Source: DAIDKA01 sp036267975 (GTDB lineage Bacteria; Pseudomonadota; Gammaproteobacteria; Steroidobacterales; Steroidobacteraceae). From it: a stretch of DNA of 64,000 nucleotides. This document shows, piece after piece, positions 9,066-20,552 of this stretch. The position numbers and the translations under genes are program-made. The notes beneath the pieces were generated by a model that saw only the letters and a list, made by a program, of their open reading frames with translations, searched no databases and was not told where the DNA came from. Location of the stretch: contig DATAVA010000043.1 in assembly GCA_036267975.1 (NCBI GenBank), positions 33,761 to 97,760 on the forward strand, written 5' to 3'. Position 1 is the stretch's first letter; the number at the start of each line of letters is the position of its first letter.

Positions 9066-12000
9066 GCATTTCAGCACCCTTCATCCACCGGCCCATCGCC
9101 ACGTCACTCCTGATGGCGGGCGTGCTGCTGCTGGGTCTGATCGCCTTCCCGTTGCTGCCCGTGGCGCCGCTGCCGCAAGTGGACTTCCCGACCATCCAGG
9201 TCACCGGGCAGCTGCCCGGTGCCAGCCCGGCGACCATGGCGGCCACGGTCGCCACGCCGCTGGAAACGCAGTTCGGCGCCATCCCCGGTGTTTCCCAGAT
9301 GACCTCGACCAGCGTCCTGGGAACGACGACGATCGTGGTGCAGTTCGACCTTGACCGCAACATCGATGCGGCCGCGCAGGACATCCAGTCCGCCATCACT
9401 GCCGCCGCGGGCCAGTTGCCCAAGAACCTGCCCGCGCCACCCAGCTACAAGAAGGTCAACCCCTCGGACTCACCGATTCTCATGTACTCGGTCAGCTCCC
9501 CGGTGCTGCCGGTTACCACCGTGGATGATTTCGCCGAGAACGTCCTGGCGCAGCAGATGTCGCGCATCCCCGGCGTCGCGCAGGTGGTGATCGGCGGCCA
9601 GCAGAAGCCGGCCATACGCGTTCAGGTGGATCCGGCCAAGATCGCCTCGATGGGCATCCAGCTGGAGGACATCGCCGGCGTGATCGCCAACGCCACCGTC
9701 AATGCACCCAAGGGCTCCTTCAACGGCACGCTGCACAACTTTGCCATCTATGACAATGACCAGATCATGGATGCGAAGCCCTGGAACGACATCATCATTG
9801 CCTATGTGAACGGCGCGCCGGTGCGCATCCGCGACATCGGCGTTGCGGTCGACGGACCGGAAAACGACCAGATGATGGCGTTTCAAAACGGGCACCGCGG
9901 CATCCTGCTGCAGGTCTTCAAGCAACCCGGCGCGAACGTCATCGACACGGTAAAGCGGATCAAGGCCATGATGCCGCATGCCAAGGCCGCGGTCCCGGCA
10001 TCGGTGAAGGTCGATCTGGTCCTGGACCGTACCATCACCATCAACGCCTCGGTGCACGAGGTGGAATACACGCTGCTGCTGACGTTCTGCCTGGTCGTGC
10101 TGGTGATCTTCTTCTTCCTGCGCAACGCCTGGGCGACCATCATCCCGGCCGTCACCGTGCCACTGTCCTTGTTCGGCACCTGCGCCGGCATGTACCTGCT
10201 CGGCTTCAGCCTCGACAACCTGTCGCTCATGGCGCTGACCATTGCGGTCGGCTTCGTGGTCGACGATGCCATCGTGATGCTGGAGAATATCTACCGGCAC
10301 ATCGAGGCGGGACTGCCACCCAAGGAAGCGGCGCTGAAGGGCGCCGGGGAGATCGGCTTCACCATCCTCAGCATCAGCATCTCGCTGGTCGCGGTGTTCA
10401 TTCCGCTGCTGCTGATGAGCGGCATCATCGGCCGCCTGTTCCGTGAGTTCGCCATTGTGGTGACGCTCACCATCGTCGTGTCGGCCTTCGTCTCCCTGAC
10501 GCTCTCGCCGATGATGTGCTCACTGTTCCTGCGCGATGAACGGCATGTGCGGCATGGCCGCGTCTACAACTTCGTCGAGCGGTTCTTCAACGCGGTGGTG
10601 GCCGCTTACACCCGCGGCCTGGACTGGGTGCTGGCCCATCAGGGCATCACGCTGGTGGTGTTCCTGATCACCTTGTGCAGCACCGGGGTGCTGTACGTCG
10701 TCGTGCCGAAGGGCTTTTTCCCGCAGCAGGACACGGGCCTGATCTCCGGCCTGACTGACGGCCCGCAGGACATTTCCTTCAATCAGATGGAAAACCTCGT
10801 GAAACGCATCACGGCGATCGTAGCCAAGGATCCGGCCGTCGCCACCTACGTCGCCGCGGTCGGCGGTTCGCGCCCAATCAACAATGGCTTCCTGATGATG
10901 AGCCTGAAGCCCCGCGACGAACGCAAGGACAGTGCCGATGAGGTGATCCGCCGCCTGCGCAGGAAATTCAACTCCGTGGTCGGCGGCACGGCATTTCTGC
11001 AGGCGGTCCAGGACATCAACATGGGCGGCCGTACCACCCGCACCCAGTACCAGTACACATTGCAGGACACGGATCTCGAGGAGCTGAACACCTGGGCGCC
11101 GAAACTGATGGCCGCGCTGCAGAAACTGCCGGAGCTGCAGGATGTCGCCTCGGACCAGCAGACCGACAGCCCGATGGTTACCCTGGTGATCGACCGGGAC
11201 CAGGCGGCGCGCTTCGGCATTCAGCCCGAACTCATCGACGCCACGCTATACGATGCCTTTGGCCAGCGTCAGGTGGCCCAGTATTTCACGCAGCTCAATG
11301 CCTACCATGTGATCCTGGAAGTGCCCCCGGCACTGCAGGGTGACCCGCACTCACTCGACAAGCTGTACATCAAGTCGCCGCTGACCGGACAGATGGTGCC
11401 GCTGTCGAGCGTGTCGCACTACGACACCTCGCACGTGACTTCGCTGTCGATCAACCACCAGGGACAATTTCCAGCGGTCACCCTGTCGTTCAACCTGGCG
11501 CCGGGCAAGGCGCTCGGCCAGGCGGTCGATGCCATTGATCGCACCTCGGAGGCGATCCACCTGCCGGAGGGCATCACCGGGTCCTTCCAGGGCACGGCGC
11601 AGGCCTTCCAGGATTCGTTGCGTACCGAACCGCTGCTGGTCCTCGCGGCGCTGGTGGTGGTGTACATCATCCTGGGGATGCTCTATGAGAGCTATATTCA
11701 TCCGCTCACCATCCTATCGACGCTGCCATCCGCGGGTGTCGGCGCGTTGTTGATGCTGATCATTTTTCACTTTGATCTTTCCGTGATCGCGCTCATCGGC
11801 ATCATCCTGCTGATCGGCATCGTCAAGAAGAACGGCATCATGATGGTCGACTTCGCGCTGCAGGCGGAACGCGAGCGGCACCTGACGCCCGAGGCGTCCA
11901 TCCGCGAAGCGTGCCTGATGCGCTTCCGGCCCATCATGATGACGACCATGTCGGCAATCCTCGGCGCCCTGCCGCTGATGCTGGGGCGCGGCACCGGCTC

Positions 12001-12193
12001 GGAAATGCGCGTGCCGCTGGGCTACACCATGGTGGGCGGACTGGTGCTGAGCCAGGCCCTCACCCTGTTCACGACGCCCGTCATCTATCTGTACCTCGAT
12101 CGCATGCGGCTGCGCTTTACCCGTCGCCATCCCGGCCCGGTCGCGGCTGCCGCCGCCGCTTCCACTTCCGGTTCCCTCGAACCGATCACCTGA
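9062..12193 (+). CDS. RND multidrug efflux permease, MdtB/MdtC-like (HAE-1)
   Basis: A 1043-residue inner-membrane pump, the expected size for a hydrophobe/amphiphile RND transporter driven by the proton gradient. It has twelve predicted helices and two large periplasmic loops. The proton-relay pair Asp401-Asp402 is seen in GFVVDDAIVMLENIYRH, which separates it from the heavy-metal type pump at 27005. The start FIHRPIATSLLMAGVLLLG is close to MdtB/MdtC and MuxB/MuxC proteins. Only one such pump gene is present, unlike the paired genes of mdtBC. It starts on an ATGA overlap with the adaptor and is followed 16 bases later by a two-component system. The substrate cannot be read from sequence. 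Confidence 0.95.
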   Translation: MSISAPFIHRPIATSLLMAGVLLLGLIAFPLLPVAPLPQVDFPTIQVTGQLPGASPATMAATVATPLETQFGAIPGVSQMTSTSVLGTTTIVVQFDLDRNIDAAAQDIQSAITAAAGQLPKNLPAPPSYKKVNPSDSPILMYSVSSPVLPVTTVDDFAENVLAQQMSRIPGVAQVVIGGQQKPAIRVQVDPAKIASMGIQLEDIAGVIANATVNAPKGSFNGTLHNFAIYDNDQIMDAKPWNDIIIAYVNGAPVRIRDIGVAVDGPENDQMMAFQNGHRGILLQVFKQPGANVIDTVKRIKAMMPHAKAAVPASVKVDLVLDRTITINASVHEVEYTLLLTFCLVVLVIFFFLRNAWATIIPAVTVPLSLFGTCAGMYLLGFSLDNLSLMALTIAVGFVVDDAIVMLENIYRHIEAGLPPKEAALKGAGEIGFTILSISISLVAVFIPLLLMSGIIGRLFREFAIVVTLTIVVSAFVSLTLSPMMCSLFLRDERHVRHGRVYNFVERFFNAVVAAYTRGLDWVLAHQGITLVVFLITLCSTGVLYVVVPKGFFPQQDTGLISGLTDGPQDISFNQMENLVKRITAIVAKDPAVATYVAAVGGSRPINNGFLMMSLKPRDERKDSADEVIRRLRRKFNSVVGGTAFLQAVQDINMGGRTTRTQYQYTLQDTDLEELNTWAPKLMAALQKLPELQDVASDQQTDSPMVTLVIDRDQAARFGIQPELIDATLYDAFGQRQVAQYFTQLNAYHVILEVPPALQGDPHSLDKLYIKSPLTGQMVPLSSVSHYDTSHVTSLSINHQGQFPAVTLSFNLAPGKALGQAVDAIDRTSEAIHLPEGITGSFQGTAQAFQDSLRTEPLLVLAALVVVYIILGMLYESYIHPLTILSTLPSAGVGALLMLIIFHFDLSVIALIGIILLIGIVKKNGIMMVDFALQAERERHLTPEASIREACLMRFRPIMMTTMSAILGALPLMLGRGTGSEMRVPLGYTMVGGLVLSQALTLFTTPVIYLYLDRMRLRFTRRHPGPVAAAAAASTSGSLEPIT

Positions 12194-12209
12194 GGCAGAG
12201 GGCGAACGC

Positions 12210-12887
12210 ATGAAGATGCTGCTGGTGGAGGACAATGAGCGCGTCACGCGCTTCGTCATCAAGGGCCTGCAGGAGGCCGGACATACGGCCGATCATGCCG
12301 ATAACGGCCGCGACGGCCTGTTTCTGGCCGCGAGCGAGCGTTACGACGTGATCATCATGGACCGGATGCTGCCCGGAAATATCGACGGGCTGTCGCTGAT
12401 CAGCGCCCTACGCCAGTCCGGCAACCAGACCCCCATCCTGATCCTGAGCGCGCTCGCCGATGTCGATGAACGTATCAAGGGCCTGGGCGCAGGCGGCGAT
12501 GACTATCTGACCAAGCCATTTGCCTTCGGCGAGTTGCTCGCGCGATTGGATGCACTGGGGCGGCGCACCCGCCAGGACGGTACGGTCACGACCCTGGAGG
12601 TGGCCGATCTGCGCATGGACCTGCTGTCGCGCAAGGTGTTGCGCGGCCCCCGGCAGATCCTGCTGCAGCCGCGCGAGTTCAAGCTGCTCGAATACCTCAT
12701 GCGGCACGCAGGCCAGGTCGTCACGCGTACCATGCTGCTCGAGAACGTCTGGGATTACCATTTCGACCCGCAGACCAACGTCGTGGACGTGCATATCAGC
12801 AAACTGCGCCAGAAAATCGAACCCGAGCCGGAGCGTTCGCTGCTGCGCACGGTGCGCAACGCCGGCTACATGCTGAGCGCCGAGTAG
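12210..12887 (+). CDS. OmpR-family response regulator
   Basis: A 225-residue DNA-binding regulator with an N-terminal receiver (acidic EDN near residue 7, phospho-acceptor Asp51 in VIIMDRMLPG, Lys in LTKPFAFGE) and a C-terminal winged-helix domain (PREFKLLEYLMRHAGQVVTRTMLLENVWDYHFDPQTNVVDVHI is the typical segment, residues about 150-195). It is co-directional with the pump genes and 5 bases ahead of the sensor kinase, so it likely controls the efflux operon or responds to its substrates. Close in layout to CopR/CusR-type and QseB-type regulators, but the signal is unknown. Confidence 0.95.
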   Translation: MKMLLVEDNERVTRFVIKGLQEAGHTADHADNGRDGLFLAASERYDVIIMDRMLPGNIDGLSLISALRQSGNQTPILILSALADVDERIKGLGAGGDDYLTKPFAFGELLARLDALGRRTRQDGTVTTLEVADLRMDLLSRKVLRGPRQILLQPREFKLLEYLMRHAGQVVTRTMLLENVWDYHFDPQTNVVDVHISKLRQKIEPEPERSLLRTVRNAGYMLSAE

Positions 12888-12892
12888 GCGCG

Positions 12893-14257
12893 GTGGCGTT
12901 GGCAATCCGCTCATCGGCCACGACGCTTGCCGCAAGCTACGTACTGCTGGGCATCCTGGCACTGGTCCTGTTCGCGCTGCCCCTGGGCGTCGCCTGGCGG
13001 GCGGCCGACAACGACACGCGCCTGCAGATCCTGAGCGAGGACTCGCAGCGGCTGGCCGAGGTCTTCAACCGCAAGGGTCCGGCGGGTCTGGCGGATTTCA
13101 TCAACGAACGCGTCGGCCTGCAGATCGCCGGTGAACGCATCCTGCTGCTGACCGATGCTGCGAACAAGCCGCTGGCGGGCAACGTGCCTTCCTTGCCGGC
13201 CGGGGTGCCGGCAAGTCCCGGCAGCTACACCACGCCGATTGAATTGGACCACCACCCGACCATGGTGACGCTGGTGCGCACCGAGCTGCCCGGCGGCTAC
13301 AGCCTGCTGGTGGGGCGCGATGTCGCCCGACTGGCGCCGGTCATGACCCGGTTCTGGTACGGGCTGGCGGCGGCCATCGCGGTACTGCTCGTGACCGGCG
13401 TGGTCGGTGGCGTCCTGATCCGGCGCGCGCTGCTGTTCCGCATTCACAGTATCCGCCAGACCGTCTCGGCCATCATGCAAGGCGAGCTCAGTCATCGGCT
13501 GCCGACCGGCAGCGGGAGTGACGAACTCAATACCCTGAGCGTCACGATCAACCGCATGCTCGAACAGATCGAGCAGCTGGTGCATGGCATCGCCAATGTG
13601 TCCAATGCCATCGCGCACGATCTGCGCACTCCGCTGACGGAACTGCGCTCGAGACTTGAAGAACTGTCCCTGACCCGGCCGCCACCGGCCGAGGCCTTCG
13701 CGGAAGTCGAAGCATCGGTTGCCGATGTGGACCGCGTCATCAGCATCTTCAACGCGCTGCTGCGTCTGGCGGAGATCGACACCGGCATGCGCCGCTCTTG
13801 CTTCGTGCAGGTGTCCTTGAGCGAGCTGTGCGCCCACGCGGTGGAGTTTTACGTACCGGCGGCGGAGGTCAGGGATATCACCCTCACCTTCCGCGACGAG
13901 GCCGGGCCGCTGCACGCCGCGGGTGACCAGATACTGCTGGCGCAGGCCGTGAACAACCTCATCGACAATGCGCTCAAGTACACCCCGCCGGGCGGCACGG
14001 TTACGGTGAGTACGGTGCGACCGGCAGCCGATGTCGCGGGCATCGTGGTCAGCGATACCGGGCCGGGCATGACCGCCGAACAGCGCTCGCGCGCCACGGA
14101 ACGCTTTTTTCGGGGCGATGCGAGTCGCGGTACACCGGGGGTGGGTCTGGGGCTGAGCCTGGTGCAGGCGGTGGCCCGCCTGCACGGTGGCACCCTCGAA
14201 TTTGCCGATCAGCAGCCCGGACTGACGGCGAGCATCCGCTTCCCCAGCAAAGCGTAG
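12893..14257 (+). CDS. sensor histidine kinase
   Basis: A 454-residue membrane kinase that starts at GTG, 5 bases after the regulator stop. The N-terminal helix (about 10-32) and a second helix (about 155-178) flank a periplasmic sensor region of roughly 120 residues. A HAMP segment follows (RIHSIRQTVSAIMQGELSHRL), then the dimerisation domain with phospho-acceptor His242 in IAHDLRTPLTEL, and an HATPase domain with the N box (NNLIDNALKYTPPGG), DTGPGM and GVGLGLSLVQAV. Partner of the regulator just upstream. What it senses is not visible in the sequence. Confidence 0.95.
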   Translation: MALAIRSSATTLAASYVLLGILALVLFALPLGVAWRAADNDTRLQILSEDSQRLAEVFNRKGPAGLADFINERVGLQIAGERILLLTDAANKPLAGNVPSLPAGVPASPGSYTTPIELDHHPTMVTLVRTELPGGYSLLVGRDVARLAPVMTRFWYGLAAAIAVLLVTGVVGGVLIRRALLFRIHSIRQTVSAIMQGELSHRLPTGSGSDELNTLSVTINRMLEQIEQLVHGIANVSNAIAHDLRTPLTELRSRLEELSLTRPPPAEAFAEVEASVADVDRVISIFNALLRLAEIDTGMRRSCFVQVSLSELCAHAVEFYVPAAEVRDITLTFRDEAGPLHAAGDQILLAQAVNNLIDNALKYTPPGGTVTVSTVRPAADVAGIVVSDTGPGMTAEQRSRATERFFRGDASRGTPGVGLGLSLVQAVARLHGGTLEFADQQPGLTASIRFPSKA

Positions 14258-14262
14258 GCCTT

Positions 14263-15219
14263 ATGCTGCACATCTATCCACCCGTCCCGGCGGAGGCGAG
14301 TTCCAAACCGCACCGGCCCGTCTGGATCGATCTGCTGCGGCCGACGCCCGATGAGGAAGCACTGGTCGAGAGTGAACATGGGTTGCGCATTCCGACGCAT
14401 GCACAGCTTTCGGAAATCGAGACCTCCAGCCGCCTGCGCGTCGCGGGCCACACCCTGCTGATGTCAATGCCGCTGGGCCTGCAGGACAACCGCTTCGCCA
14501 GCAGTCCGCTGCCGCTCGGGTTTGTGCTGACGCCCGACATTCTGATCACGATTCGTTACTGCGACATTCACGCCTTCCCGGATGTGCAGGCCACTCTGCT
14601 CAGCAATCACGAACACGGCAGCAGCGGCTCGGTGTTCGCGAGCCTGCTCGAGGCGATGGTTGACTTCGCCGCCGATCGACTCGAGCAGATCAGTGCGGAT
14701 CTGGGCGGCGTATCGCAGCGGGTGTTCGGGTCGCCCGCCCAGCCGCTGGCGCCGCGGCCACGCTTCAACAGCGCCATGCAGCAAAACCTCATGGGTGTCG
14801 GTCAGACCGGCGAGCTGCTGTCGCGGATCCGTGAAAGTCTGCTGGGTCTCGGGCGCATTGCCGGCTTCACGATCGAAACCGCCTCCTGGCTTGCGCCCGA
14901 TGTGCACGCGCGACTGAAGACCGTGCGCCACGATCTCGCCTCCCTGAGCGACTACGAGAATCATCTGTCCGGCAAGACACAATTTCTGCAGGATGCCGTA
15001 TTGGGCTTCATCAATACCCAGCAGAACGACATCTTCAAGGTCCTCACCATCGTCTCGGTGGTCGGCGTGCCGCCGACGCTCATTGCCAGCATTTACGGCA
15101 TGAACTTCCACAATATTCCCGAATACGGATGGAAATACGGCTACCAGTACGGCCTGGCACTGATCGCGCTGAGCATCGTCGTGCCCATCCTCTGGTTCAA
15201 GTGGCGCAAGTGGTGGTGA
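14263..15219 (+). CDS. corA: CorA-family divalent metal ion transporter
   Basis: A 318-residue protein that fits the CorA/ZntB family: a soluble N-terminal funnel domain, a long helix, and two C-terminal membrane helices with the signature GMN at 279-281 (SIYGMNFHNIPE). A basic WFKWRKWW tail ends it. CorA pentamers pass Mg2+ (also Co2+ or Ni2+); ZntB relatives move Zn2+, and I cannot separate these by eye. It starts 5 bases after the kinase stop, so it is the last gene of the efflux/two-component operon, which is an unusual setting for a CorA protein. Confidence 0.9.
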   Translation: MLHIYPPVPAEASSKPHRPVWIDLLRPTPDEEALVESEHGLRIPTHAQLSEIETSSRLRVAGHTLLMSMPLGLQDNRFASSPLPLGFVLTPDILITIRYCDIHAFPDVQATLLSNHEHGSSGSVFASLLEAMVDFAADRLEQISADLGGVSQRVFGSPAQPLAPRPRFNSAMQQNLMGVGQTGELLSRIRESLLGLGRIAGFTIETASWLAPDVHARLKTVRHDLASLSDYENHLSGKTQFLQDAVLGFINTQQNDIFKVLTIVSVVGVPPTLIASIYGMNFHNIPEYGWKYGYQYGLALIALSIVVPILWFKWRKWW

Positions 15220-15270
15220 AGGGGTGCGGGGGCCGGTAGACTTTGCGGACTTCAAAAGGGGGGTAACGAC

Positions 15271-16212
15271 ATGTCAGAGAAGATTTACGCCGGCCTATTG
15301 GCCGCGCTGAGCGTGGGATTCGTGGTCAGCGCCGGCGCGGCCGCGCCCGACCCATGCAATCGGTCCTGTCTCAAGGACCTCGCCCATTCATACGTAGAAG
15401 CCCTGGTCGCTCACGATCCATCCAAGGTACCGCTGGCAGCGGATGTGAAGTTCGTGGAGAACGTCACCCCGATGAAGCCCGGCGAGGGGCTGTGGAAAAC
15501 GGCCAGCGAGGCGCCGACGACCTTCGCGATCTACGTGCCGGATCCGGTATCCGAGCAGGTCGGGTTCATTGGCATGATGAAGGCGGACGGCAAGCCGATC
15601 GAACTGGCGCTGCGCCTGAAGGTGCGCCATGGACAGATCGTCGAGGCCGAACATCTGGTTGCCTCGAACTTGCGCGACAACTCGCTCGCGAACCTGCGCA
15701 CGCCACGCGCCGGACTGCTGGCGGTGGTGCCCAAGGACGAGCGCAGTCCCCACGCGCAGCTGCTCAAGATCGGCGCGAGCTACTACGAGGCACTGGTCAA
15801 GGGTGACGGCTCGCTGTCACCGTTTGCGGACGACTGCGAACGCCACGAAAACGGCATGATCACGACCGGAAACGCCATGATGGGTGCGCCCGCCGGCTCG
15901 CCGAAGCTGGGCTGCGCCACGCAGCTGAACACCAAGGTAATGAGCTACATCAAGCGCATCGAGCCGCGCCGGGTGTGGATTGCGGATACGCAGACGGGCC
16001 TGGTATTCGGGCTGTCCCAGTTCCGACATCCCATGAAGGAAGATCATGTGGACATCGTCGGCTATCCGGGTGTGACGCGCGTGCCGATGAAGTTCAAGCC
16101 CTTCGATCTGCCTGCGGCCCATATCTTCAAGGTCAGCGGCGGCAAGATCCACGAGATCGAAGCCATGGGTTTCATGGCGCCCTACGACTCGAAGACCGGC
16201 TGGGAGAAGTAA
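15271..16212 (+). CDS. secreted protein with two NTF2-like repeats
   Basis: A 313-residue exported protein. A signal peptide (MSEKIYAGLLAALSVGFVV, cleavage near AGAAA-P) is followed by two related halves. The first has LAHSYVEALVAHDPSKVPLA, the second IGASYYEALVKGDGSLSPFA, each followed by an acidic or aromatic segment (VKFVENVT, DCERHENGM) and a later strand pair. This pattern resembles the NTF2/SnoaL fold and, from memory, DUF8021 proteins. Two early cysteines (CNRSC) could form a disulfide. No catalytic role can be assigned. A strong purine-rich ribosome site (AAAAGGGGGG) precedes the ATG, 51 bases after corA. It may be an independent transcription unit. Confidence 0.75.
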   Translation: MSEKIYAGLLAALSVGFVVSAGAAAPDPCNRSCLKDLAHSYVEALVAHDPSKVPLAADVKFVENVTPMKPGEGLWKTASEAPTTFAIYVPDPVSEQVGFIGMMKADGKPIELALRLKVRHGQIVEAEHLVASNLRDNSLANLRTPRAGLLAVVPKDERSPHAQLLKIGASYYEALVKGDGSLSPFADDCERHENGMITTGNAMMGAPAGSPKLGCATQLNTKVMSYIKRIEPRRVWIADTQTGLVFGLSQFRHPMKEDHVDIVGYPGVTRVPMKFKPFDLPAAHIFKVSGGKIHEIEAMGFMAPYDSKTGWEK

Positions 16213-16280
16213 GACTGCCCAAGTACTGCTGCGCCGAGCGCCTCGGCGGCGCAGCAGGCCTGCCGCAGGCGACGCCGCCA

Positions 16281-17021
16281 TCAGGTGCTCCAGGCCGCCA
16301 GCTGTCGCATGATCAAGGTCCAGACGGCTGCCTGCGGATCAATGGGGGCAAAGTGACTCGCGCCGGCCACGGCAAGCAGCGGCACCGCCGTATGCGCCGC
16401 CACATATGACTGACTGACTATCGGCGGCACCATCACATCGGCGCTGCCATGGATGATGGTCGTCGGAGCCAGCGGTCCTTCCATCTGGCGCGGATCAAGG
16501 TCGGGTCGACTGACCGGATCGCAGCCCAGAAACCGGGCGACGGCGCCACTGCCGAGCCCCAACTCGTGGGCCAGCAGCAGATCCGCCACCGGCGCCAATG
16601 CCAGCGTACCAACGAGCACGGGACAGACGCGCGCCGCGGCAGCCCACAGCACCAGGTGCCCGCCGGCCGAATGCCCGATGAGGATCACGCCACCATTGTG
16701 CAAGGCGATGCTGCGGGGTGACTGGGTCAGAACCGTCGTGAGATCCGCGAGCATCGGCGCAGGGTCGCGCGGCACCCGGGCGTACTCCGGCAGCGCGACG
16801 GTCCAACCCGCCGCGGCAATCGCATCCGCCATGGGCCTGACATGCCTGCGGTCTATGTCGGGGCGCCAGAACCCGCCGTGGATGAGGATGACCAGTGGGC
16901 GCTCGATGGCGCCGTCGTGGCCGTCGCGAACCTCGATGTTCTGATCGGGGCCTTCGCCATAGGCGAGGATCCGGTCGGCCGGCCCGGCGCTGCGGCTCAA
17001 CACGGATTCCTCGTCCGTCAT
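16281..17021 (-). CDS. alpha/beta-hydrolase (esterase/lipase-like)
   Basis: A 246-residue cytoplasmic alpha/beta hydrolase with no signal peptide. The oxyanion-hole motif is LVILIHGGFW, the nucleophile elbow GHSAGGH, the acidic residue probably in IIHGSADVMVP, and the catalytic His in GASHFAPI. HGGFW and GHSAGGH place it with hormone-sensitive-lipase-like or arylformamidase-like (KynB) esterases; substrate unknown. I used the ATG at 17021, which follows AAGGGG at good spacing; a longer frame runs upstream but enters the divergent RNase gene region. It is transcribed away from the RNase T2 gene. Confidence 0.88.
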   Translation of the reverse strand: MTDEESVLSRSAGPADRILAYGEGPDQNIEVRDGHDGAIERPLVILIHGGFWRPDIDRRHVRPMADAIAAAGWTVALPEYARVPRDPAPMLADLTTVLTQSPRSIALHNGGVILIGHSAGGHLVLWAAAARVCPVLVGTLALAPVADLLLAHELGLGSGAVARFLGCDPVSRPDLDPRQMEGPLAPTTIIHGSADVMVPPIVSQSYVAAHTAVPLLAVAGASHFAPIDPQAAVWTLIMRQLAAWST

Positions 17022-17067
17022 CGGTTTCCCCTTGCGGCCAAGGCCGCACCGTGTGCACGATGCCTCC

Positions 17068-17751
17068 ATGCAGCACCGCCGCCATCTTGCCACCCGCATG
17101 ATACGTGCGACCGCGGTCCTGCTGTTGTCCGCGCTTTCCCCGGTCGTTCTCGCGCGCCATCACGCGCATGCTGCGGCCGCCAGCAATGTGCCGGGGCATT
17201 TCGATTACTACCTGCTGGCGCTGTCCTGGTCACCCAGTTACTGCGTCGTGCATCCCGGTGATCGGAATCAATGCCTGGGCCGCGGTTTTGGCTTCGTGCT
17301 TCACGGACTGTGGCCGCAGTTCAATGCCGGCGGCTACCCGCAGACATGCGAAACCAATGTGGGGGTGGACCGCGCGGCGGAGCAGGTCGGCCGCACCCTC
17401 TACCCCAGCCCGCAACTGATGACTCATGAATGGGAGCGTCATGGCAGCTGCAGCGGCCTTGATCCCCTGGAGTACTTCCGCACGGCCGATCGGGCGACCG
17501 CGGTGTTGCACATTCCCGCCATGTTCGCGGCCCCCAGGGCCGACCAGCAGCTGTTGCCCGGGCAGGTCCTGGCCGCATTTGCGGCGGCGAACCCCGCATT
17601 GCCGCCCCATGCCATGACAGTGGACTGCAGCCGCAACGAGCTGTCCGAGGTGCGCCTGTGTCTGACGCGCAGCCTGCTGCCCCGGCCCTGCGGGCACGGG
17701 GTGCGCGACAGCTGCCCGCCGGTGCCGATCCGGGTGCGCGCCGTCCGCTAG
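17068..17751 (+). CDS. ribonuclease T2 family protein
   Basis: Secreted ribonuclease that would cleave single-stranded RNA through a 2',3'-cyclic phosphate, in the periplasm or outside. The 227-residue product has a signal peptide (MIRATAVLLLSALSPVVLA within it) and both family active-site boxes: HGLWPQ with His79 and HEWERHGSC with His120, Glu121 and His125. Cysteines are positioned for disulfides. The start may be the ATG at 17068 or at 17098; either leaves the signal peptide intact. It converges on the isocitrate dehydrogenase gene with only 8 bases between the stops, and no hairpin terminator is visible there. Confidence 0.92.
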   Translation: MQHRRHLATRMIRATAVLLLSALSPVVLARHHAHAAAASNVPGHFDYYLLALSWSPSYCVVHPGDRNQCLGRGFGFVLHGLWPQFNAGGYPQTCETNVGVDRAAEQVGRTLYPSPQLMTHEWERHGSCSGLDPLEYFRTADRATAVLHIPAMFAAPRADQQLLPGQVLAAFAAANPALPPHAMTVDCSRNELSEVRLCLTRSLLPRPCGHGVRDSCPPVPIRVRAVR

Positions 17752-17759
17752 GACTGCAT

Positions 17760-19985
<2,226 letters not shown>

Positions 19986-20076
19986 TTCAATTCCGGGATG
20001 GATATCTTGAGGGATTGCAAACCGGTAATTGTATCAGCCGATACTACCCGCACTAGGTAATTGCCCCGGTAGTGCT

Positions 20077-20091
20077 ATGATTTAAAATCAT
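20077..20091. promoter_or_regulatory. inverted repeat in the icd / DUF6152 divergent region
   Basis: A perfect 7-base inverted repeat around one central A (ATGATTT-A-AAATCAT). It overlaps a sigma70-like -10 hexamer TATGAT at 20076-20081, 55 bases before the ATG at 20136, with no good -35 box. The position would suit an operator for the plus-strand gene, the divergent icd gene, or both. Regulatory role is inferred; only the symmetry is observed. Confidence 0.4.
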
Positions 20092-20135
20092 CGTTGGGGC
20101 ACCGCGGGGGCCCCGGAATCAGGGGGACTGAAGGG

Positions 20136-20543
20136 ATGTTTAAGTTCACGAACCGCGTTGCCGGCCTGGCATTCGCCGCTGCATTGCTGGCGGCCGCCAG
20201 CGCCCAGGCCCACCACTCCTTTGCAATGTTCGACCACGATCACCAGGTCAAGATTTCCGGCACGGTGACCCACTTCCAGTGGACCAATCCGCACGTCTAT
20301 ATCGACCTGGACAGCACCAACGACAAGGGGGAGTTCAAGCACTACACCATTGAGTGCGCAAACCCGGGGATCCTGGATCGGGTCGGCTGGAAGTTCAACA
20401 TGATCAAGGTGGGCGACAAGATCACGACCATCATCGCGCCGCTGCGCACGGGGGAGGCCGGCGGATTGCTCAAGGAGGTCACCCTCGCCGACGGCCGCAA
20501 ATTTAACAATGGCGCTCCAGCCGGCAAAGCGAACATCCAGTAG
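20136..20543 (+). CDS. exported DUF6152 family protein
   Basis: A 135-residue exported protein. The start at 20136 has GAAGGG just ahead and gives a clean signal peptide (VAGLAFAAALLAAASAQA). The mature protein starts HHSFAMFD and contains FQWTNPHVYI, both hallmarks of DUF6152, a small beta-rich periplasmic family of unknown function. Its second copy at 50203 shares HHSFAAFD and FQWTNPHVML. It lies 9 bases upstream of a GHWxxDTLVV-type secreted gene, so the two form an operon. Conserved His pairs at the mature N-terminus might bind metal; that is a guess. Confidence 0.88.
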   Translation: MFKFTNRVAGLAFAAALLAAASAQAHHSFAMFDHDHQVKISGTVTHFQWTNPHVYIDLDSTNDKGEFKHYTIECANPGILDRVGWKFNMIKVGDKITTIIAPLRTGEAGGLLKEVTLADGRKFNNGAPAGKANIQ

Positions 20544-20552
20544 GGGTTATTC

